64,000 nucleotides of DNA from DATFVA01 sp963815785 (GCA_963815785.1 CAWFHZ010000013.1:248001-312000); one strand, 5' to 3'; positions 37,179 to 50,724 are shown, numbered from the stretch's first letter. A program made the numbers and translations. Notes: generated by a model not told the origin, from the letters alone.

Positions 37179-38339
37179 TTAAGGATTATCAGTCTGGTGA
37201 GATTTATAAAATTCAAATGGTGAGCAACCGAAAAATTTTTTAAATGATTCGGTAAAATAAGATGGGGATTTAAAACCAACATCATAAGCTATTTCCGAAA
37301 TATTGCCGTGTTTATTTAACAATAATTTTGCACCTCTTTTCAGCCGGAATATGCGGATAAATTCACTTGGTGATTGATCAGTTAAGGCAATAAACTTCCT
37401 GTGAAGTTGAACTCTGCTCATATATATTTCAGATGCAAATAGTTCAACTGAAAATTCAGGATCAGAAATATGCTGTTCTATTACTGCTAATGCCCGATTT
37501 AAAAATTCCTCTTCTGTAGAAGTTATTAAGATATCTTTTGGCTGCAGGGTAATTTCCTTTTTATAACGCTCTCGCAGTTTCCTTCTTAGTTTTACCAGAT
37601 TATTTACACGTATATTGAGTTCATTAACGTTAAACGGTTTTGTTAAATAATCATCAGCTCCCGTTTCCAGCCCCTGAAGCTTATTCTCAACAGCTGCCCG
37701 GGCAGTCAGCAGAATAACCGGAATATGGTCGGTTTTAAAATCATTTTTAATTTTTTTTGTTAATTCAATTCCATCCATCTCCGGCATTAAAACATCACTT
37801 ATTATAAGATCAGGAATTACTTCCAAAGCTTTTTCCAATCCCTCTTTACCATTTGAAGTCTCAATAATACGATATTTAGAACTCAGGTTTTCCCTTATAA
37901 AATTTCTGATCTCATTCTGATCTTCAACAATTAAAACTATTGGTAATTCTTCTTCCGATTGTTTTTTATTTTTTATTTCGGTGGATAAAGATATTTTCTC
38001 TTCAAATCGCTCAGGTAATCTGTTTTCCTGAGGTTGAATATCAATTTGGTTATTAAGGTAAAACTCCTTGCTTACAGGAAGCCTGATAATGAATTTAGTT
38101 CCCTTATTTAATTCGCTTTCAACAGAAACAGAACCGTAATGCAGATCTATTAATTCTTTTACTAAAGCCAATCCTATACCACTTCCTTCAGTTGTATAAA
38201 AACTTTCAGCTTTATTAAAACGGCCAAAAATATTTTTAATTTCCTCGCGCGAAATTCCCCTACCATTATCTTCAACAATTAACTCAATCATTTCATTCTG
38301 TGCCCCGGAATCGTTTTGATATTCTTTTACATTAATCAA
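37179..38339 (-). CDS. Hybrid histidine kinase/AraC regulator, 3' part (needs a -1 shift)
   Basis: This frame is 386 residues from its first ATG, but it is open further upstream, to 38435, where it joins the 5' part at 38393-39361. The hand-translated joined stretch reads KRFDAYFDKDKIEKIITNLL, then SNAIKFTNENGEIL, the missing start of the HATPase domain. Next follow the ATPase N and G boxes (ELIVEDNGRGIS, GSGIGLALVKELI), a receiver domain (LIVEDQNEI; acceptor D in ISDVLMPEMDG; K in YLTKPF) and an AraC-type double helix-turn-helix (ISEIAYDVGFKSPSYFTESF). Without the 5' part it has no phosphorylation histidine. It is probably a damaged gene, an assembly error, or a recoded product. Confidence 0.8.
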   Translation of the reverse strand: MINVKEYQNDSGAQNEMIELIVEDNGRGISREEIKNIFGRFNKAESFYTTEGSGIGLALVKELIDLHYGSVSVESELNKGTKFIIRLPVSKEFYLNNQIDIQPQENRLPERFEEKISLSTEIKNKKQSEEELPIVLIVEDQNEIRNFIRENLSSKYRIIETSNGKEGLEKALEVIPDLIISDVLMPEMDGIELTKKIKNDFKTDHIPVILLTARAAVENKLQGLETGADDYLTKPFNVNELNIRVNNLVKLRRKLRERYKKEITLQPKDILITSTEEEFLNRALAVIEQHISDPEFSVELFASEIYMSRVQLHRKFIALTDQSPSEFIRIFRLKRGAKLLLNKHGNISEIAYDVGFKSPSYFTESFKKFFGCSPFEFYKSHQTDNP

Positions 38340-38392
38340 AATTTCACCATTCTCATTTGTAAATTTAATTGCATTCGAGAGAAGATTTGTAA

Positions 38393-39361
38393 TTATCTTT
38401 TCAATCTTATCTTTATCAAAATAAGCGTCAAATCTTTTAAAAAAGATTTAGCCTTTAGAGAAATATTTTTAGATTCAGCTAACAATTGATAAGAAACAGT
38501 AATTCCTTTTATAAAAGTGATGATGTCAGCTCGTTCAATCCTGAGTTTCATTTTCCCGGAATCGATTGTTGCAAGATCAAGCAATTGATTAATTAATCTG
38601 AGCAGCCGGTGTGCATTATTGTGTATCAGTTCTAATTTGGATTTTGAATCCTCTTTCATTTCCTGTTCCAGCAGTTTTTCTAAAGGACCAAGAATGAGAG
38701 TAAGCGGAGATCTGAATTCGTGAGAAATATTATTGAAGAAATTAGTTTTAATTGTATCAAGTTCCTGCAACTTTTCGGCTTCTTTTTGTTTTTCGAAAGT
38801 TTCCTTCTGAAGCTGCAGGTTTTTAATTAATTGACCTGCCTGGACAGAAATTATTGAAAGCAAAGTAAAATCATTTTTAAAAAAATGTTTTTCCCCTTTT
38901 TTATTAATCATAGTGAGCAGACCAATAATTTTCCCTTCAAACCAAACAGGGACACATAATAGAGAATGGATAAGAGGATTATCCTTTTTAAAATCAAATC
39001 TTTTATCATTTGAAAGATCATCGATTATTAATGCTTCTTCATGCCTTAAAACCCAGCCCGTAATTTCTGATCCGATATGATAAGCTTCTTTCGAGGTTGT
39101 CATTTCTTTTTGACGCAGATATGTTTTTAAGGGGTCATCCTTATTCTGAGTTACAAGCATTATTGAACCTTGTTCTGCATTGAGAGTTCTTGTTGTTTTT
39201 TTGACAATTATATTAAGCATCTGGTCAACATCAACAGCTCTTCCTGCAGCTATTGCAAGCTCATTTAAAGTATTTAGTTCTGCAACTGCAGCTTTATATT
39301 TTTCAAGTTCGTTTTTTAAACGGGCATTTTCCAGTTCATATTTATCGATATTTTTTGACAT
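38393..39361 (-). CDS. Hybrid histidine kinase, 5' part (GAF and HisKA domains)
   Basis: ATG 39359-39361 (MSKNIDKYELENARL) stands 7 nt past the TonB-receptor stop, better than an upstream start inside that gene. There is no membrane segment. Residues about 5-35 form a coiled coil, then a GAF domain (about 45-185; AEQGSIMLV, LLCVPVWFEGKIIGLLTMIN) and a HisKA dimerisation domain with phospho-acceptor in NISHEFRSPLTLILGPLEKL (His 214). Translation in this frame ends at TAA 38393-38395 after an out-of-frame tail (LTLILIKIRLKR). The correct continuation is in the -1 frame. Confidence 0.8.
   Translation of the reverse strand: MSKNIDKYELENARLKNELEKYKAAVAELNTLNELAIAAGRAVDVDQMLNIIVKKTTRTLNAEQGSIMLVTQNKDDPLKTYLRQKEMTTSKEAYHIGSEITGWVLRHEEALIIDDLSNDKRFDFKKDNPLIHSLLCVPVWFEGKIIGLLTMINKKGEKHFFKNDFTLLSIISVQAGQLIKNLQLQKETFEKQKEAEKLQELDTIKTNFFNNISHEFRSPLTLILGPLEKLLEQEMKEDSKSKLELIHNNAHRLLRLINQLLDLATIDSGKMKLRIERADIITFIKGITVSYQLLAESKNISLKAKSFLKDLTLILIKIRLKR
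38435..38441 (-). other. Frameshift point: T_TTA_AAA heptamer in the kinase gene
   Basis: On the minus strand the 5' frame reads tct ttt tta aaa gat. Slipping back one base at T TTA AAA gives aga ttt gac gct and joins exactly to the 3' frame. The motif X_XXY_YYZ is the canonical -1 slippery form. AAAGG lies 10 nt upstream, like the Shine-Dalgarno stimulator of dnaX, and a stop in the 0 frame lies about 40 nt downstream. A missing A in an A4 run would look the same. Confidence 0.6.
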
Positions 39362-39368
39362 AATTATT

Positions 39369-42008
39369 TTAAAAATTAACTTCCAGGCCCAATCGTGCTG
39401 TAAAAGGGAGTTGATAGGCAATAGGTGTCAGATAATTGGGATTTGGGTTTATAGGCTTTTCATTTTCATCTAAATTCATATAATGTACCTGATCATAATT
39501 TACCGGTGTTCTTTGACTGAAAACGTGAAAAAGATCGAGTTTGAGTCTCGGGTTAAATGAAGAATTAAATATATTTCCAAAATCATAAGTAAACCTGAAA
39601 TTCAAATCCCAAAGTGCTGGAGTTCTGCCTGCGGTTCCTCTTGGTGAAACAAAATAATCTTGTCCAAAATAATCTTGTCCAAATTCGGTGAGCGGTGTTC
39701 CTGTTTCCCATAAAAAAGAAGTCCCAATTGTTAAGCCGAATCCCAATGAATACGAACCGGAAAATTTAAATACGTGTGTTCTGTCATTAGGCAGCAATCC
39801 TGTATTGTTTGGTATGTGAAAAGGTACGTCCGGTAAGCTGCTTGTATTTGGCTGTACGGCTCCGTCTTCAAATAAACCCGAATAGTTTCCATAATTTCTG
39901 GATAAAACATAGGATATCATGAAATAATAATTTTCATAATTTAAGCTTTCAAGTGTTACTTCAAGAGACTTATAAATTCTATATAACTTAGGGAAAAAAC
40001 TCAAGCTTGGTGTTCCGGGATTACCTATAATAAAATGGTTGAGATTAAAGTCAAATCCATCCTCAACGGTTTGGGGTAAATAACGGTACGTTCCCTTTAA
40101 AGTTAATTTGAAAAATTTAAAAAGCACTCTTTCATAACCTAAAAGATATTCATCAATATATTCTCCCTTAAAATTAGGGACTTTGGGAAGTATAGTGTCA
40201 AAATAACTTCCTGTGGAATCTTCACCTAATGGATCTATTAAAGGATTATGGCTATAGTATTTTAGTATCGTTGGGTTTTCCGCACCATAATGTGTAGCAA
40301 GTACTAAAGGAATTTCTTCATAAAAACGACCATATGATGCAAAGATTTTCTGAGTGCTGATTTTTCCTGGTTGGTAAATAATTCCAATTCTGGGTTGATA
40401 TTCATCGGGAATAGTTTGCCACAGTTTCCCTAGAGAGGAAATCATAAATTGAGCTTCCCAACGAAAGCCCGGATTTACAGTAAGTCTATCACTAATCTGC
40501 CAGGAATCCTGAATGTAAGCTGAGAGCACATGATTCCTCACTGTGCCACCATTACCATTGAAATAATGAACAATGTAAAAAGAGTCCTCAGGTCTTTCAA
40601 TAAAACTTCCCAATGAGTTTTCTTGAGTTGATACATTATACGAATTGTCTTCAAATTGTACCCCTAGTTTCAAAGAATGTCCGCCAATAATATCAGAAAT
40701 ACTTGAACTTATATTTGATCGTGTTTCTAGTTGTTTACCTATTTCACCAATTCCGCCAGAAACAGTACGTGTAATATCGTCTTGAAAAGTAGGTGCAAAA
40801 GCTCCGTTAGGATAAGAATTTACAAACCTACGCAAGTAAGAAACAGATGTTTCTAATAACAAATTGTTGTTAAAATTATGCCATCCATGAACTGAAAGAT
40901 CGATATCACCACCATTAGTTTTTGCAAATAAAACATCTTTATTAATTACAGTCCAACCATTATTTATATAGTCAGTATTAATTGAATTATGACTAAACGG
41001 GTCACCAAAAAGACTAAAAGTGAAATTAGTATTTTGCGACGAATTCCAATTCAGTTTAGCCGCAAATAGATGAGTAATATTTCTATCGGTATATTTTCCA
41101 AACACAGGAAGCTCAACATTTTTCAGATCAACATTCGGATTGTATGCAACGAAGAACCAAAGTTTATTTAATATAATAGGTCCACCCAGATTGAAGCCCA
41201 AATCATATAACTGATAATTTGGAACTGTAACAATTTGTGTAATTGCGCTTGGTCTCCCTTCTAAAATATTACTTGTAAAGTATGAAAATACTCCGCCATG
41301 AAATTCATTACTGCCTGATTTAGTAATTACATTTACAATTCCCCCAAGAGCATGTCCGTATTCTGCTTCATAACCCCCGGATTTAACCTGCACTTCTTTT
41401 ACAAAGTTGTATGGCAAATCCGTACTTAAATTTGCATTAACGATGTTTGTAACGTTTAATCCGTCAATATAATATATATTTTCCGGACCGGTACTCCCGG
41501 ATACGTTAGCTTGGTCGCCAAGATAACTCTCGTTAACCTGGGGAAGCAGTGAAATCATGCTTCTAAAATTTCGGTTAATAGGTAAAGCATCAAATGTTTT
41601 GAAAGAAAGATTACCACCAACGGTTGTTGTTGTTGGATCAATCGCGGTATTTTTATCATAAATAATTACTTCAGGAATATTGATAATTCTTGATTTGAGA
41701 TTAATTATTCCTAAAGAAGAAGTCGTACCTAACTGAACCGGAAAATTTTCATAAGTGAGATTTTGATAATTTACTGAGTTGATATCTATTTTGTAAATTC
41801 CTGAAGGTAATTTGGATAATATAAAATAACCACGACTGTCTGCAGTAGTGCCGCGTGTTCCCTGCAGACTGGTACCGCTCACAATTATCTCTACTCCCTC
41901 AATTGGTTTATTAAGAGAATCAAGGATTTGTCCATTTAAACCTCCTGTTATATCCTGAGAAAAGATTATTTTAAGTGGGAGTAAAAAAAGTAGAATCCAT
42001 TTTTTCAC
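39369..42008 (-). CDS. TonB-dependent receptor with carboxypeptidase-like regulatory domain
   Basis: An 879-residue outer-membrane receptor of the Oar/SusC-like class. It starts at GTG 42006-42008 (MKKWILLFLLPLKIIFS), with AAAGG about 6 nt upstream. Domain order: signal peptide, carboxypeptidase-D-like domain (about 22-105, GLNGQILDSLNKPIEGVEII), plug (about 130-235, GPENIYYIDGLNVTNI, VKSGGYEAEYGHALGGIVNV), then the 22-strand-type barrel ending in aromatic F. It contains a 15-base tandem duplication (39651-39680) giving FGQDY twice. It is the middle gene of the kinase-receptor-regulator cluster, so it may be a sensor or uptake pore tied to them. Confidence 0.9.
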   Translation of the reverse strand: MKKWILLFLLPLKIIFSQDITGGLNGQILDSLNKPIEGVEIIVSGTSLQGTRGTTADSRGYFILSKLPSGIYKIDINSVNYQNLTYENFPVQLGTTSSLGIINLKSRIINIPEVIIYDKNTAIDPTTTTVGGNLSFKTFDALPINRNFRSMISLLPQVNESYLGDQANVSGSTGPENIYYIDGLNVTNIVNANLSTDLPYNFVKEVQVKSGGYEAEYGHALGGIVNVITKSGSNEFHGGVFSYFTSNILEGRPSAITQIVTVPNYQLYDLGFNLGGPIILNKLWFFVAYNPNVDLKNVELPVFGKYTDRNITHLFAAKLNWNSSQNTNFTFSLFGDPFSHNSINTDYINNGWTVINKDVLFAKTNGGDIDLSVHGWHNFNNNLLLETSVSYLRRFVNSYPNGAFAPTFQDDITRTVSGGIGEIGKQLETRSNISSSISDIIGGHSLKLGVQFEDNSYNVSTQENSLGSFIERPEDSFYIVHYFNGNGGTVRNHVLSAYIQDSWQISDRLTVNPGFRWEAQFMISSLGKLWQTIPDEYQPRIGIIYQPGKISTQKIFASYGRFYEEIPLVLATHYGAENPTILKYYSHNPLIDPLGEDSTGSYFDTILPKVPNFKGEYIDEYLLGYERVLFKFFKLTLKGTYRYLPQTVEDGFDFNLNHFIIGNPGTPSLSFFPKLYRIYKSLEVTLESLNYENYYFMISYVLSRNYGNYSGLFEDGAVQPNTSSLPDVPFHIPNNTGLLPNDRTHVFKFSGSYSLGFGLTIGTSFLWETGTPLTEFGQDYFGQDYFVSPRGTAGRTPALWDLNFRFTYDFGNIFNSSFNPRLKLDLFHVFSQRTPVNYDQVHYMNLDENEKPINPNPNYLTPIAYQLPFTARLGLEVNF
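39651..39680. repeat. 15-bp perfect tandem duplication inside the TonB-receptor gene
   Basis: Two perfect copies of AAAATAATCTTGTCC in tandem, keeping the reading frame and duplicating the pentapeptide FGQDY. Located in a barrel loop, a typical site for expansion and contraction. Confidence 0.8.
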
Positions 42009-42038
42009 GCTGCACCTTTAAATATTTGATATTAATAT

Positions 42039-44987
42039 TTATAAATTCTTTAGAATTTGAAGACGCTGCTTTGTACTTATCAGTTCAATAATATTTTGAT
42101 CAGCATATTTCCATTCACCAAGGGTTTTTTGATAATATTCGATTGCCTCTCTTCTTTTACCGTTTTTATCATACAGTTTTGCAATGTAGTAATTAACATG
42201 TGAACGACCGATTAGAAAATCAAGATTGTCCCCGCCCATGTATTTATTTTTAAGCTTTATCGAATTGCGAAATTTTTTTAATATTTGAACTGCTTTATCG
42301 AAGCTGCCGTTAAGAGCTTCAACTTTTGCTTCCAGAATTTGGCGGCGGGGAAACATCTTGGTGAAAGGTGTAAGTTTGCTTACGGCGTCCAAAGCTGAAT
42401 GAGGACTTTTTTCAGCTAAAAATATTTCGCCCTGCAACAAATAATAAAAATCCATATAAGAGGAATCGAGCCGGTAGGTTTTGATCAGAGATTTAATCTT
42501 CTCCACATTAAGTTCGGCATTTTTAAAATCAGCATCTTTCAAGTATACCAATCCGCTATAATATGTAGAAACAACAGGTACTGGATTAAATGCTCCTTTG
42601 AAAATCATTCGGGATACTTTCTCTCCCTCTAAAAAAGAATTCAAAGCTTCTTTCTGTTTCCTTTGAATCAAAAAGACTTTACCCAAATTGAAATATGAAT
42701 TCATTTCAAGCCATAATTTTTTTGAAACTTTAGCATGCTCTATGCATTTGTTAAATTCAGCAGCAGCTTCAGAATATCTGCCTTCATAAGCAAACGAACA
42801 TGCAATGTCAGAAAATATACCACTTTCCGATTGAGGATCTGCTTTAATTTCTTTTCGGTATTCTTCTCTTGATTTTTCCCCGCTCCCTTCAAGCATATAA
42901 ATGTAAGCTAAGTAATAGTATGGGGGAATTCCTTTTAGTTTTTCTATTGTTTCGCAAAGGCGCAATGCTTCTTCCTGCTGATCAGCCTGGAGATAAACTT
43001 CAAAAGCCGTATCATAATCATTATCAGCATGCTGCAGAGCTATTGCTTTTTTTATTGCTGATATTGCATGTTTGTTATCACCTTTGGAAGAATACATATA
43101 AGCTAACATACCATAGGCTCCGATAAATGTCGGATCAATTTCTAATACACGCTCGGCAGAACTAATACTTTGATCATTATCCCCCACGAACCAGCTTGTA
43201 AAAGAGAAAAGCTGATTAGCTTCACGATCATCGGGATAGTTTTCAACGAATTTCTCAGCAAGTGAATCGGCAGAATAAAACTCCCGGTCGAAAAGTTTTT
43301 TATTAACATGTATCAACCATTTTTCTTTATTACTTGCCTTAAATGAATATTTTTCGGCATGATTCAATAATACACGTATCGGGTTTATATCAGCAAAAGG
43401 TGAGATAACATAGAGAGAATTATTGGTTTCAGAAACAGCAAGCTGCAGATATGCTATTGCAAATGTAGAATCAATATCAACCGCCTTATGGAAATTTTCG
43501 GCGGCATCATCAACTTCCCATCTCCATAATTTTTCAAGACCGTTTTCATAATATTTATATGCCTCGATTGATGAAGTAGTAACATCTTTAATCTTCAAAG
43601 GCTGACTGCCAGCAACTAAATCAGGCATGTTGAAATTTCCCTGAATTTTTTCAGTCAGATCATCCACCATTAAAAAAATATCCTCGATTTTATATCCGTC
43701 TTCCTGGTATGAATTAATAATTTTCCCGCTACCTACATCAAGGAGTTGCGCATTGATGCGTATTACCGATCCTATTTTTATAATAGAACCTGTAAGTATT
43801 TTCTTTACCTTTGCATGATTTGCAACTTCCGTGGCGTCGCTGATATTAATGGTTGATGCATCCTGTTTCCCCAGGGATTTTAAAATATCAAAAAGATGCT
43901 GGTTGCTTATAACATTCAAACCTTTATAGCGGGCAAGATTTGTAGTAAGCATATTTACCAGAACTTTATCAATATCCTTCTCACCTGACTGATTTTCAAA
44001 ATACATCACTGCAAGGGAATTCTCACTTGCATTCGGTACTGAATTGCTCTGAAACGAGCCCCTGAGGAAATAATATCCTGTAATAATTAAGCAAAGAACA
44101 ACTGAAATTACGGCGGCAGATAAACTTCTCCTCTTTATATTTATTGATTTTCTATTAATAACAGCAGCGGGAACAGTTCCCGCTAAAATGCCAGACAGAT
44201 CTTGAATTATCGAATTAGCATCCTGATATCTGCTTTCAACTTTTTTCGAAAGGCATTTTTTAACTACGGCTTCAAGCCACGGTGTTACTTCAGGGCGAAA
44301 GAACTTTACGCTTTCAGGATTCTCATTTATAATAGAATAAATAATAGCCTGTTCATATTCACTTCGGAAAGGTAATCTTCCGGTAAGCATTTCAAAAAGA
44401 ACTATCCCGAAAGACCATATATCCGTCCGTTGATCTACCTCATCTCCTTTTGCCTGTTCAGGCGACATATAAGAGGTTGTGCCGAGTGTTGTCCCTATCT
44501 TGGTCAATATTGCCTCACCCTTAATTTTTGCCAATCCAAAATCCATTATCTTAACTTTGCCATCATAATTGATCATTATATTTGAAGATTTAATATCACG
44601 ATGTATTATCCCTTTATTATGTGCAGCTTTCAGTCCATCGGCAATTTGAACAGCAATATTAACCGATTCATCAATTGAAAGGGAAGCGGATTTTATTTTA
44701 TCTTTTAATTCAATTCCATCTATATATTCCATTACCAGGAATAGATCGTCACCGGATTCTTCGATTGAGTGAATAGTGGCAATGTTGGGATGGTTAAGTG
44801 CAGCAGCAGCTTTCGCTTCAATTTTAAATCTTTCCCTTTCGTCTGAATTAGTTGAAATCTGAGAAGGCAGAAATTTTATTGCAACCTTACGTTCTAATTT
44901 AGAATCTTCTGCAAGATAGACTACACCCATTCCGCCTTCGCCGATCTTTTCAAGAATTTTATAATGCAGAATTGTTTGTCCAACCAT
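42039..44987 (-). CDS. Serine/threonine protein kinase with TolB-like and TPR domains
   Basis: A 982-residue transmembrane kinase. Kinase domain at residues 8-265: glycine loop GEGGMGVVY, VAIK with K38, HRDIKSSN at 129-136, DFG at 149-151, SPE at 175-177. One membrane helix at about 288-308 puts the C-terminal 670 residues in the periplasm. These hold a TolB/FlgO-like region (SLAVMYFENQSGEKDIDKVL; VKKILTGSIIKIGSVIRINA) and then many TPR units to the end. It is first in a cluster with the TonB receptor (30 nt gap) and the hybrid regulator. No phosphatase gene is nearby. Confidence 0.93.
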   Translation of the reverse strand: MVGQTILHYKILEKIGEGGMGVVYLAEDSKLERKVAIKFLPSQISTNSDERERFKIEAKAAAALNHPNIATIHSIEESGDDLFLVMEYIDGIELKDKIKSASLSIDESVNIAVQIADGLKAAHNKGIIHRDIKSSNIMINYDGKVKIMDFGLAKIKGEAILTKIGTTLGTTSYMSPEQAKGDEVDQRTDIWSFGIVLFEMLTGRLPFRSEYEQAIIYSIINENPESVKFFRPEVTPWLEAVVKKCLSKKVESRYQDANSIIQDLSGILAGTVPAAVINRKSINIKRRSLSAAVISVVLCLIITGYYFLRGSFQSNSVPNASENSLAVMYFENQSGEKDIDKVLVNMLTTNLARYKGLNVISNQHLFDILKSLGKQDASTINISDATEVANHAKVKKILTGSIIKIGSVIRINAQLLDVGSGKIINSYQEDGYKIEDIFLMVDDLTEKIQGNFNMPDLVAGSQPLKIKDVTTSSIEAYKYYENGLEKLWRWEVDDAAENFHKAVDIDSTFAIAYLQLAVSETNNSLYVISPFADINPIRVLLNHAEKYSFKASNKEKWLIHVNKKLFDREFYSADSLAEKFVENYPDDREANQLFSFTSWFVGDNDQSISSAERVLEIDPTFIGAYGMLAYMYSSKGDNKHAISAIKKAIALQHADNDYDTAFEVYLQADQQEEALRLCETIEKLKGIPPYYYLAYIYMLEGSGEKSREEYRKEIKADPQSESGIFSDIACSFAYEGRYSEAAAEFNKCIEHAKVSKKLWLEMNSYFNLGKVFLIQRKQKEALNSFLEGEKVSRMIFKGAFNPVPVVSTYYSGLVYLKDADFKNAELNVEKIKSLIKTYRLDSSYMDFYYLLQGEIFLAEKSPHSALDAVSKLTPFTKMFPRRQILEAKVEALNGSFDKAVQILKKFRNSIKLKNKYMGGDNLDFLIGRSHVNYYIAKLYDKNGKRREAIEYYQKTLGEWKYADQNIIELISTKQRLQILKNL

Positions 44988-45091
44988 TATAGATTCACTT
45001 TATTGACACTACAACTGAAAATAAGAGAAACTAAGAGGAAGGTCCTTTTTAATTAAATAGAAATATTTATAAAATAAATTATCAGCAAATC

Positions 45092-45144
45092 CACGCCCTA
45101 AGAATGGAAAAATAGGCGTGATTTTATCAGGAAGAATTCTTCCT
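45092..45144. other. Hairpin and perfect palindrome upstream of the kinase
   Basis: CACGCC (45092-45097) pairs with GGCGTG (45115-45120) across 17 bases. A perfect 16-bp palindrome AGGAAGAATTCTTCCT follows at 45129-45144. They lie 105-157 nt before the kinase ATG, between it and the rRNA terminator. They could be regulator sites for the kinase operon; no matching second copy was noticed. Confidence 0.35.
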
Positions 45145-45230
45145 TAAGGTGTAGATATTTATGGATGACAAGAATTTTAAATATTTTTTAATTAAAAGCA
45201 ATAGTTCGTATTTGACAATAAAAATCATTT

Positions 45231-45270
45231 TAAAATAAAAAACCCCGAACAAAAATGAACGGGGTTTTAT
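45231..45270 (-). terminator. Intrinsic terminator of the rRNA operon
   Basis: On the minus strand: AACCCCG, loop of 12, CGGGGTT, followed by TTTTATTTTAAAA. The stem lies at 45241-45266, just downstream of 5S. Confidence 0.85.
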
Positions 45271-45281
45271 AAATTAAAATT

Positions 45282-45396
<115 letters not shown>

Positions 45397-45480
45397 TTTA
45401 AACTTTTCAAAAAAACAAAAGAAAGATTGAAAGAACCAAGCCAAAAACAGAAAGGACAAACCTGTGAATAAAAATTAAAC

Positions 45481-48493
<3,013 letters not shown>

Positions 48494-48593
48494 GAAAAAT
48501 CTTTATTCACAGATAGTCTGTGCTCTTTCTGTTATTTTTATGGCTCAGTAAAATTTTTCTGAAAATTCAGAAAAGATTTTTACTCTTTCAATC

Positions 48594-48604
48594 TTTCAAA
48601 GAAC
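48594..48604 (-). promoter_or_regulatory. boxA-like antitermination site before 23S
   Basis: Minus strand GTTCTTTGAAA, close to the Bacillus boxA (TGCTCTTTGAAAA). It lies between tRNA-Ala and 23S. A similar site stands in the 16S leader. The NusB/NusE role is inferred from position and sequence. Confidence 0.45.
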
Positions 48605-48615
48605 AAAAATTATTG

Positions 48616-48688
48616 TGGAGCTAATCGGGATCGAACCGATAACCTCCGCCTTGCAAGGGCGGCGCTCTCCCAATTGAGCTATAGCCCC
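48616..48688 (-). tRNA. tRNA-Ala (UGC)
   Basis: 73 nt without CCA. The minus-strand 5' end is GGGGCTATAGCTCAATTGGG, the anticodon loop reads CTTGCAA (anticodon TGC), and the T arm is GGTTCGATCC. Standard 16S-23S spacer tRNA. Confidence 0.97.
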
Positions 48689-48751
48689 AAAAAACTTGAA
48701 TTAGTTTTATGGGGTATTGGTTGTACTATTTAACACACACCCATAAATTTG

Positions 48752-48825
<74 letters not shown>

Positions 48826-48862
48826 AGTTCTAGTTTTAATAATTAAGAAAAGAACTAAAAGA

Positions 48863-48884
48863 ACGAACCATTTTTCTGGTTCGT
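48863..48884 (-). other. Hairpin in the 16S-tRNA-Ile spacer
   Basis: ACGAACCA, loop of 6, TGGTTCGT, an 8-bp perfect stem, followed on the minus strand by TCTTTTAGTTCTTTTC. It is probably a processing or boxA-associated structure, not a terminator, because the tRNA and 23S genes lie downstream. Confidence 0.4.
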
Positions 48885-48935
48885 AAATAAAAAAGAGTGA
48901 GTGTTTTAACTTTGAGTAAATGGTTTTGATTACTC

Positions 48936-50473
<1,538 letters not shown>

Positions 50474-50566
50474 AGTTTGATTTAATGGCTTGTAATCTGG
50501 CGTATTTAAATAATTTAGTACGCTTTGTTGAAACCATTTAACTGACGAGTTAAATGTCACTCACTC

Positions 50567-50578
50567 TATCAAAGAACT
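50567..50578 (-). promoter_or_regulatory. boxA-like site in the 16S leader
   Basis: Minus strand AGTTCTTTGATA. It starts right after the T run of the leader hairpin and about 95 nt before 16S. It resembles the site at 48594-48604. Confidence 0.45.
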
Positions 50579-50615
50579 AAAAAAAATTTTGAAACCTTCA
50601 TTAAAGAAGGGTCTC
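50579..50615 (-). terminator. Terminator-like hairpin in the rRNA leader
   Basis: Minus strand: GAGACCCTTC, loop TTTAAT, GAAGGTTTC (one bulge, one G-T pair), then AAAATTTTTTTT. It overlaps the start point of promoter P1 and lies before boxA. P1 transcripts would lack most of the 5' arm, so only read-through from P2 or SLBB could fold it. Could be an attenuator or SLBB terminator. Confidence 0.5.
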
Positions 50616-50645
50616 AAATTTACTTCCTCTCCTATCGAATGTCAA
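50615..50645 (-). promoter_or_regulatory. rRNA promoter P1
   Basis: Minus strand: TTGACA (50640-50645), 17-nt spacer, TAAATTTG (50615-50622). It combines the E. coli-like -35 with the Bacteroidota TAnnTTTG element. Confidence 0.65.
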
Positions 50646-50724
50646 GAGAGTTATTCATAATTTCAATTTTATTTTTTGATTTTGCGTGTTTTTGAATGGC
50701 AAAATCAATTCTAAAACAGCCTTT

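Noticed and set aside
45162..45239. Plus-strand frame of 25 residues (MDDKNFKYFL...) opposite the rRNA terminator
   Set aside because: It ends at the T-run of the terminator, has no recognisable features, and is expected by chance in AT-rich DNA.
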